Source of the DNA: DASQFU01 sp035632955
GTDB lineage: Bacteria > Eisenbacteria > RBG-16-71-46
Assembly: GCA_035632955.1 (NCBI GenBank)
Contig: DASQFU010000240.1
Coordinates: forward strand, 1-18,442
DNA length: 18,442 nucleotides
Reading direction: 5' to 3'
The notes beneath the pieces were generated by a model that was not told the DNA's origin, ran no database searches, and saw nothing but the letters and a program-made list of their open reading frames with translations. The position numbers and the translations under genes are program-made. Each line of letters starts with the position of its first letter. Within the stretch, counting starts at the first letter, position 1. Positions 13,097-18,442 of this stretch are shown here, one piece after another.

Positions 13097-14788
13097 TCAG
13101 CGCGCGAGCACCAGTGGTCGGACGAGCGTCTTCTCCGGGGTCTGCAGCCGAACGAAGTAGCGCCCTGCAGGCGCCTCTCCGTGCGCGGTCCGGGCGTTCC
13201 ATGTGACCTGATAACGTCCGGGACGGTACGCGCCCTGGGCCAGGAGCGCCACTTCTCGGCCCTGAAGATCCATGACGGCGAGCCGTATGTGCGCCTCGCG
13301 CGGCAGCGAGAACTCCAGCCGGGTCGGCCCGAAGCTCGGGTTCGGCGCCACGGGCGCCAAGGTGAAGTCGTCGATGCGAGCGCCTGCCGTGCCGGCCAGC
13401 GGCCCGAACCTCAGCACCTCTCCTTCCCGAGTCGTCGCCGACAGTCGGTAATGGTACGGCCGTCCCGCAATCACTCCGCGATCCAGAGCGATCACGATCC
13501 CCGATTCCTCGCGCCGCTCCACGGCGGGTCGTGACCACGGGCCACGCGCGTCATCGGCGCGCTCGAGCTCGACGCTCACGAAGCGAAGGGGATCGCCGAA
13601 CTGCCAGCGCAGCTCCAGTCCCGCGGGAACCGCCACCGCCTGGAACAGCGACAGTAGCGTGGCGGTCGGTTGGTCTCCCTGAGCCTCGTCGCTGCACTGG
13701 CATGGAGACAGCGGCTGGTCGGTCGATCCGTCCGGACACGGCACCGTCTGTTGATTCAAGACCGTCTGAGCGAGAAACGATTCCAGCCCCTGTGTGTCGT
13801 TGTAGTAGAGGTCGCCCTGTTCGTTCGGCCACGCTTGGACGGCCTCGACCCGACCGAGGTAGACCCGCATGTAGGGTGGGATTGGCCCGAATCCATCGAC
13901 GCCGGCGACGACGATGAACCCTGCGAGGACGCCGGCGGGCTCGTGCCCCCAGTTGGGATTGCTGGTCTGGTTCGAGGGCGTGAAGGGTGGCAGAAACGTC
14001 ATGAGCTGACTGACCTCACTCGACGTCAGTACGCGTTGCGGGTCCGGGAGGCCCGAGGGACCGACGACCTGGACCAGGACCGTTCCTTCTCTCGGGTTGC
14101 AAACGGGTGCGGCCGCGAGCGAGCCGACGTTGGGTGGCGTGGCCTTCTTCACGGTCATGAATCCGCACAGGTCGTAACCGTCCCGCTGGGCGACTTCGCG
14201 CGGATCCGTGAGCGCCTGTTCCGCGCCGGTGCCGTCCGTGTAGGTGGCTTTGGCATCCGTCCCGCCGCGCTTGTGAGACCAGGACCCATCGCCATTGAGG
14301 CGCCACCAATGGTAGTCGGCTCCATCTCCCTTGTCGCCGGCGAGCCCGCCGAGCGCGACGAGATTTTCCCCCGCCGGCGGTGTCGGGATGGGATCACCGA
14401 CGGTCCACGCAATCGCCTTGAGGCCATCGGCGACTGCTCGATCTCTGGCCTTGGTGCACATGTTCGCGGCCGTGATGGCATTGCCGAGATTGGGCCAAGC
14501 CATGCCCTTGCCAGGATGCGCGCGAACCGGATCGCCGGCGGCGTCCGTCGACTGGACGTCGACCCCGTAGTTGTAGCAGTTCCAGATCAGGCGCTTGATC
14601 TTCTTCTTGATCCAGGCGTCGCGTCTCGCTTTGAAATCGGCATCCGACTCCCCGACCATGCGGATCGGAGCCGCCTCCTCGTTCCACTTTTCCGTTTCGG
14701 GGTTCGGCGGCAGTGCGGCGCACCACTCGGGCGACAACGGCAGCAGGAGCGAGAGCATCACGGCGATCGCGAGGAATCTCCGAAGCAT
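13097..14788 (-). CDS. Secreted protein with Cys/His N-terminal domain and FlgD-Ig-like C-terminal tail
   Basis: A 563-residue exported protein. A signal peptide (about 1-25, LRRFLAIAVMLSLLLPLSP) comes first. Residues about 60-215 hold a conserved-looking block: IWNCYNYGVDVQ (Cys71), ANMCTKARDRAVADGLKAI (Cys111), DYHWWRLNGDGSWSHKRG (His160, His172) and DLCGFMTVKK (Cys208). I recall this NCYNY/DYHWYR/WSHK/CGYM pattern from uncharacterised proteins, with no assigned function. A middle region is unassigned. Residues about 475-563 form a FlgD-Ig/secretion-tail-like domain: APNPSFGPTRLEFSLP, then VMDLQGREVALL and AGRYFVRL. ATG 14788 has GGAGG upstream; the TTG at 14815 is rejected because it lies before that site. 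A promoter and a terminator bracket it, so it is monocistronic. It is probably at the cell surface or secreted. Confidence 0.85.
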   Translation of the reverse strand: MLRRFLAIAVMLSLLLPLSPEWCAALPPNPETEKWNEEAAPIRMVGESDADFKARRDAWIKKKIKRLIWNCYNYGVDVQSTDAAGDPVRAHPGKGMAWPNLGNAITAANMCTKARDRAVADGLKAIAWTVGDPIPTPPAGENLVALGGLAGDKGDGADYHWWRLNGDGSWSHKRGGTDAKATYTDGTGAEQALTDPREVAQRDGYDLCGFMTVKKATPPNVGSLAAAPVCNPREGTVLVQVVGPSGLPDPQRVLTSSEVSQLMTFLPPFTPSNQTSNPNWGHEPAGVLAGFIVVAGVDGFGPIPPYMRVYLGRVEAVQAWPNEQGDLYYNDTQGLESFLAQTVLNQQTVPCPDGSTDQPLSPCQCSDEAQGDQPTATLLSLFQAVAVPAGLELRWQFGDPLRFVSVELERADDARGPWSRPAVERREESGIVIALDRGVIAGRPYHYRLSATTREGEVLRFGPLAGTAGARIDDFTLAPVAPNPSFGPTRLEFSLPREAHIRLAVMDLQGREVALLAQGAYRPGRYQVTWNARTAHGEAPAGRYFVRLQTPEKTLVRPLVLAR

Positions 14789-14832
14789 GGGAGCGGCCCT
14801 CCTCTCACGAAACAATGAAAGACCCTGCGGCG

Positions 14833-14863
14833 GTCACGCGGGGGATAGGCCCGTCACGCGGGG
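14833..14863. repeat. Two 11-base direct repeats in the leader of the FlgD-tail gene
   Basis: GTCACGCGGGG occurs at 14833-14843 and 14853-14863, exactly 20 bases apart (about two helix turns). The pair lies just downstream of the predicted promoter of the gene at 14788. Spacing on one DNA face is what a dimeric repressor site would show; binding is inferred only. Confidence 0.5.
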
Positions 14864-14881
14864 CCGGCGGCGAAGGACGGC

Positions 14882-14910
14882 ATCCTACGGCTGAGAGCTG
14901 CCGGCTTCAA
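14882..14910 (-). promoter_or_regulatory. sigma70-like promoter of the FlgD-tail secreted protein
   Basis: Minus-strand TTGAAG (14905-14910) and TAGGAT (14882-14887) are 17 bases apart. Transcription would begin near 14875, leaving a leader of about 87 bases that includes the two 11-base repeats. Confidence 0.55.
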
Positions 14911-14952
14911 TCGCTTGGTTACGGGCCGGAACGGTCGGTAATCGCGCCGACG

Positions 14953-15426
14953 CTACTTCTCGACGATGTCGCCCTTCATGGGATCGAGCAAGGCCAGTAG
15001 CTCGCCCTTCTCCTTCTCGGGCACGCGGAACTGGTCGAGCGCCTTGACCAGATCCTCGACCAGCGCGTTGAAGTCGGCTTCGCCGACGCCCATGCCGGCG
15101 TGCGCGGTCTTCATGTCCCGGCCGGTGTATTTCTGAGGGCCGCCGCTCGCCTGGCCGATCTGGTTCACCAGATGCTTCTTGAGCTCGCCGAGGTCGGTCG
15201 CCGCGAAAAACTTGTTGATCCGCTCGTCGGCCGCGACGTTGGCGACGAACTGGTCCACGACCGCGCGGATCGCCGTCTCTCCGCCCAACCGGTGGTAGAG
15301 CGACGTCTCCATGCGTGCGCTCGAAGTCGCTTCGCTTCCGGTGGTCGAGTCCGACCCACCTTGGCAGCCAGCCACCATCAGCACCCACACGGCTCCGGTG
15401 AGAATCTGTCTTGTGAGCGTCGTCAT
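14953..15426 (-). CDS. Group I truncated hemoglobin with lipoprotein signal
   Basis: A 157-residue protein: a lipoprotein signal (1-21, VLMVAGC with modified Cys21), a Ser/Thr linker (about 22-38), and a complete truncated-globin domain of about 118 residues. The group I features are LYHRLGGETAI (43-53), NKFF (71-74) with the CD1 Phe, ASGGPQKYTGRDM (93-105) and the proximal heme ligand His109 in MKTAHAGMG. Compared from memory with M. tuberculosis trHbN, the B10 Tyr is Val61 and the E11 Gln is Leu86, so the distal pocket looks apolar. It likely binds O2 or NO at the membrane surface, outside the cytoplasm. ATG 15426 has GAGAAG upstream and lies 35 bases after asnS, so both are probably in one transcript. 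Confidence 0.93.
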   Translation of the reverse strand: MTTLTRQILTGAVWVLMVAGCQGGSDSTTGSEATSSARMETSLYHRLGGETAIRAVVDQFVANVAADERINKFFAATDLGELKKHLVNQIGQASGGPQKYTGRDMKTAHAGMGVGEADFNALVEDLVKALDQFRVPEKEKGELLALLDPMKGDIVEK

Positions 15427-15461
15427 CGGACGTTCTTCTCGGCGTTCGGGCGAGCGCCGGT

Positions 15462-16793
15462 TCAAGGGTGGAGGCGATGGAGCATGCGCGGAAACGGGAT
15501 CGTCTCGCGCACGTGATCGAGCCCGGCGATCCACGCCAGCGTGCGCTCGACGCCGATGCCGAATCCCGAATGCGGCACGGAGCCGTAGCGCCGGAGATCC
15601 TTGTACCACTCGAAGGCGGGTTGGGGCAGCCCGTGCTCGTCGATGCGCCGCGTCAGCAGCTCGAGCGACGCCATGCGCTGCCCGCCGCCGACGATCTCCC
15701 CGTAACCTTCCGGGGCCAGGCAGTCGCACGACAGGCACAGTCGCGGATCTTCCGGATCGGGCTCCATGTAGAACGCCTTGACCGCCGCCGGGTAGTTGGT
15801 CACGAACACCGGCGTCTCGAACTGCTCGGCCAGCACGGTCTCGTCGGTGCCGCCGAAATCGCCGCCCCACTCGAACGCCTGGCCCGCCCGGTGCAGGCGC
15901 TCGACCGCTTCGTTGTAGTGGATGCGCGGGAACGGCGCCCGCACGCGCTCCAGCTTGCTCGTGTCTCGTTCGACGGCGCGCAGCTCGGCGGCGCGGCGCT
16001 CGAGGATTCGCCCGACGGTGTAGACGAGCAGCCGCTCCTCGAGCGCGATCACGTCGTTCAGCGTCGCGAACGCCCACTCGGGCTCCATCATCCAGAACTC
16101 GATCAGGTGCCGTCGCGTCTTGCTCTTCTCGGCGCGGAACGCCGGGCCGAAGCAGTAGACGCGGCCGAACGCCATCGCCGCGGCTTCTGAATAGAGCTGG
16201 CCGCTCTGGGTGAGGTAGGCCTTGTGCTCGAAGTATTGGGTCTCGAACAGGGTCGAGGTTCCCTCGCAGGCGTTGGGCGTGAAGATCGGCGCGTCGACGA
16301 GCAGGAATCCTTCCTGATCCATGAAGTCGCGGAACGCGGCCACCAGCTCGGCGCGCAAGCGCAGGATAGCCTGCTGGCGAGCGGACCGGAGCCAGAGGTG
16401 GCGGTGGTCCATCAGGAAGTCCACGCCGTGCTCTTTCGGAGAGATCGGATAGCTCTCGGCGAGCGCGATCAGCTCGAGCGAATGCAGCCCGAGCTCGACA
16501 CCGCCCGGCGATCTCGGATCGGCCCGCAGCACGCCGCGCACGATCAGCGAAGACTCCTGCGTCAGACGCTCGCACGTCTCCCATTGCTCGGCGTCGAGAT
16601 CGCCGCGGCCGGCGACGCATTGGAGGACGCCTGTGCCGTCGCGGACGACCAGGAACTGGATCTTGCCGCTCGAGCGCCGGTGCGTGAGCCAGCCGCGCAC
16701 TTCCACGCTCCGGCCGACGTGGCTCGGCGCATCCTGGATTCGGATCCAGGGCGATGCCGCGGTGCCGGCGTCGGGTGGGGTGGTCGTGGGCAT
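15462..16793 (-). CDS. asnS: Asparaginyl-tRNA synthetase
   Basis: A 443-residue class IIb aminoacyl-tRNA synthetase that charges tRNA-Asn with asparagine in the cytoplasm. The N-terminal OB-fold anticodon-binding domain covers about 16-115 (VEVRGWLTHRRSSGKIQFLVV). The catalytic domain has motif 2 at about 219-242 (FRAEKSKTRRHLIEFWMMEP) and motif 3 at 410-421 (GFGIGVERTLAW), and ends in TIPFPRMLHRLHP. The VDAPIFTPNACEGTSTLFET block and the FPR ending favour AsnRS over AspRS. The length and the SPKEHGVDFLMDHRHLWLRS segment recall the archaeal/Thermus-like form; that is from memory. The ATG at 16793 follows only a weak AGGG. It has its own promoter, and the truncated hemoglobin follows. Confidence 0.95.
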   Translation of the reverse strand: MPTTTPPDAGTAASPWIRIQDAPSHVGRSVEVRGWLTHRRSSGKIQFLVVRDGTGVLQCVAGRGDLDAEQWETCERLTQESSLIVRGVLRADPRSPGGVELGLHSLELIALAESYPISPKEHGVDFLMDHRHLWLRSARQQAILRLRAELVAAFRDFMDQEGFLLVDAPIFTPNACEGTSTLFETQYFEHKAYLTQSGQLYSEAAAMAFGRVYCFGPAFRAEKSKTRRHLIEFWMMEPEWAFATLNDVIALEERLLVYTVGRILERRAAELRAVERDTSKLERVRAPFPRIHYNEAVERLHRAGQAFEWGGDFGGTDETVLAEQFETPVFVTNYPAAVKAFYMEPDPEDPRLCLSCDCLAPEGYGEIVGGGQRMASLELLTRRIDEHGLPQPAFEWYKDLRRYGSVPHSGFGIGVERTLAWIAGLDHVRETIPFPRMLHRLHP

Positions 16794-16921
16794 CCCTGGG
16801 CTCTGTGGCGGTGCGCTCCGGAATGCGTTCGATGAGCCGAACCGCGATTCCTACGGCTCGGGCATTGCAGAACGGGTAAAGGCACCATCCTGCATCGCCG
16901 ATAACGGGTCTGAACCGGGGC

Positions 16922-16950
16922 AACTTACGGACGCCCCCGAGCGCTGTCAA
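16922..16950 (-). promoter_or_regulatory. sigma70-like promoter of asnS
   Basis: Minus-strand TTGACA (16945-16950, perfect) and TAAGTT (16922-16927) are 17 bases apart. Transcription would start near 16915, with a leader of about 120 bases before the asnS ATG at 16793. The -35 box overlaps the ribosome site of the divergent TPR gene. I see no T-box or other known riboswitch in the leader. Confidence 0.6.
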
Positions 16951-16963
16951 GGGATTGAACCTC

Positions 16964-18442
16964 ATGGCTTTCAGGCACCGCACGGCGGCGCGCGCCCGCC
17001 GGGGATGCGTCGTCGGCCCCAGGCGTTGCGATCGGCGACCCTCGAGCCTCACGGTACGGGGTGCGGTTTGGACTCTCGGTCTGACATTCGTGCTGGCGCT
17101 GCTCTGGGCGGCCTCGGACGATGCTCAGGCCGCGGCCGGAACGCGACCCGGGCGAACCGCGACCACCGGCGCATCCGCGCCGGCTGTTCCCGCCGTCACG
17201 GCGCCACCGGCGTCCGAGCCACCCTCCGACCATCGCAACCTCGAGGCGTGGCTCGCCTATCAGGGGCAGCTCGGCATCACGCACCTACCGGATCAGGCGC
17301 GCCTCTTCTATCGCCGGGGATTGATCGCCTGGCAATCCGGTCAGGACGCCGAGGCGCTGCGTCTGGTGCGCGGCGCCGCGCAACTGGACCCCTCGTTTCT
17401 CGAGCCGCAGCTCGCGCTGGCGGCATGGTTCGTAACCCGTGAACCGAGCCAGGCGCTGCTACGCGCCGCCACGGTGCTCGAGCAAGGGCGCGAGCAGTTC
17501 CTGCTCCAGATCCAGTGGATCGCCAATGCGTCGTTCGTCACCTTCCATGCGCTGTTCTTCGGCGTGCTGGCGGCCGGCTGGCTGGTCATCCTGCTGCATC
17601 AAGGCGAGCTCCGGCACGCTTGTCAGGAGCGCCTGAGCCGGTTCCTCTCGCCGGGCACGTCGCGGTCATGGGCGTGGGTGCTGCTCCTGCTGCCGCTGGT
17701 CGCCGGTTTCGGCATCGCACTTCCGGCGATCCTCCTGATGGGTTTGCTATGGCCGGTCCTGCGCGGGCGCGAGCGCGTGCTGTACGTGATGCTGGTGGCG
17801 GTCGTCGCGACGGCGCCGCTGGCGGGAGCGTTGATCGGAGGGTTCGCCGTGCCGCTACGGGCCGGCGCCGCGCCGCTGTTCGGCGCTCCGGCGCTCGAGA
17901 ACGAACCGTACACGCCGGCGTTGCAGGAGCGGCAGACGCAACTCGCCGAGCAGCACGCCGACAACCCGTTCGTTCAGTTCGGACTCGGCTGGACGGCGCG
18001 TCGCGGCGGCGATCTGGCGGCGGCCGAAGCCGCCTACCGGCGGACGTTGACCCATTGGCCGAACGACGATCGGCTGCTCAACAACCTCGGCACCGTGCTG
18101 GCCGCCCAAGGGCGGCTCGACGAAGCGCTGGTGTTCTGCCACCGAGCGTCGGACGCAAATCCGAACAATGCGGCGGCGTTCTTCAACGCCGCGCAGATTC
18201 ATACCGGCCGCTTCGACTACCACGCGGCCAACGAAGCGCTGGCGCGAGCGTCGGCGCTGAACTTCGAGCTGGTGAAGAACTACCAGGGACAGTCGGCCCG
18301 GGACGGATCGCTGCCGCTCGTCGATCAGTGGATCGCTCCAGCCGTGTCGTGGAAAGCCCTGCTCGATTCCGGCATCGACCTCACCACGCGCCCGGCGTTG
18401 CCGCCGACCTGGATCGCGCGCTACGAAGCCTCCGGCCTCGCG
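16964..18442 (+). CDS. Membrane-anchored TPR protein (partial, 3' end outside window)
   Basis: The first 493 codons of a protein still open at the window end. A basic N-terminus and one hydrophobic segment (about 34-50, VWTLGLTFVLALLWAAS) form a signal or anchor, followed by an Ala/Pro/Thr-rich linker (about 55-90). A TPR-like helix pair lies at about 108-145 (ARLFYRRGLIAWQSGQDAEA). Membrane segments follow at about 189-211, 236-263 and 272-294. Three TPR-like units come next (about 334-368, 370-401, 403-434), with LLNNLGTVLAAQGRLDEALV and FFNAAQIHTGRFDYHAANEA. ATG 16964 is the only upstream ATG in frame and has AAGGGA before it. It diverges from asnS and shares its promoter region. Function unknown; the arrangement of TPRs on both sides of membrane spans suggests a membrane assembly scaffold. 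Confidence 0.85.
   Translation, partial: MAFRHRTAARARRGCVVGPRRCDRRPSSLTVRGAVWTLGLTFVLALLWAASDDAQAAAGTRPGRTATTGASAPAVPAVTAPPASEPPSDHRNLEAWLAYQGQLGITHLPDQARLFYRRGLIAWQSGQDAEALRLVRGAAQLDPSFLEPQLALAAWFVTREPSQALLRAATVLEQGREQFLLQIQWIANASFVTFHALFFGVLAAGWLVILLHQGELRHACQERLSRFLSPGTSRSWAWVLLLLPLVAGFGIALPAILLMGLLWPVLRGRERVLYVMLVAVVATAPLAGALIGGFAVPLRAGAAPLFGAPALENEPYTPALQERQTQLAEQHADNPFVQFGLGWTARRGGDLAAAEAAYRRTLTHWPNDDRLLNNLGTVLAAQGRLDEALVFCHRASDANPNNAAAFFNAAQIHTGRFDYHAANEALARASALNFELVKNYQGQSARDGSLPLVDQWIAPAVSWKALLDSGIDLTTRPALPPTWIARYEASGLA

Noticed and set aside
16830..16890. Short upstream frame in the asnS leader as a regulatory peptide
   Set aside because: It has no Asn codons and no ribosome site, so attenuation control is not supported.
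14953..17052. 699-residue frame fusing the globin to upstream sequence
   Set aside because: The upstream part is an out-of-frame shadow of asnS; the lipoprotein signal at 15426 marks the true start.
1..18442. tRNA, rRNA, CRISPR array or transposase
   Set aside because: No tRNA-like T-arm context, no regularly spaced repeats and no transposase motif seen on either strand by eye.

Overview
The window is GC-rich DNA from a diderm (outer-membrane) bacterium. Evidence for that is a TolC-family outer-membrane channel, an ExbB/ExbD/TonB energy-transduction set, lipoprotein signals, and a secreted protein ending in a FlgD-Ig-like tail of the kind common in FCB-group and Candidatus Eisenbacteria-like genomes. 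That lineage is an inference; there is no rRNA or tRNA here to test it. I see no insertion sequence, phage gene, CRISPR array or RNA gene of a known family. Layout, left to right. (1) 1-2991, minus strand: a Yip1-domain membrane protein, a TolC-family channel and an HlyD/MacA-type adaptor cut by the window edge, read from a promoter at about 3049-3078. This is one export operon, and the inner-membrane pump probably lies beyond base 1. (2) 3137-10226, minus strand: in transcription order, a PstS-like substrate-binding lipoprotein, a 621-residue TPR protein, two STAS-domain proteins, ExbB, two ExbDs and two TonBs. Several genes abut or overlap by 4 bases. Two perfect TTGACA -35 boxes lie upstream of the PstS-like gene. 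The array looks like a dedicated TonB-type energised envelope system with its own periplasmic binding protein and TPR scaffold plus two STAS proteins. (3) 10227-10884: a long gap holding the promoters, a 9-base motif in two tandem copies plus one inverted copy, and a 14-bp stem-loop; I cannot assign the rest. (4) 10885-13023, plus strand: a GT-C type membrane glycosyltransferase and a NUDIX hydrolase whose base composition is visibly lower in GC. (5) 13097-16793, minus strand: a secreted protein with a conserved Cys/His N-terminal domain and a FlgD-like tail, ending in a hairpin terminator, then an asnS-truncated hemoglobin pair with its own promoter. The globin carries a lipoprotein signal. 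(6) 16964-18442, plus strand: the first 493 codons of a membrane TPR protein cut by the window end and divergent from asnS. Genes 1 and 6 run off the edges. The strongest candidate for something new is the PstS-like/TPR/STAS/STAS/ExbB/ExbD/ExbD/TonB/TonB array. Its binding protein lacks the usual phosphate-loop Ser-Gly-Thr, and its two TonBs share an identical nine-residue cytoplasmic box.
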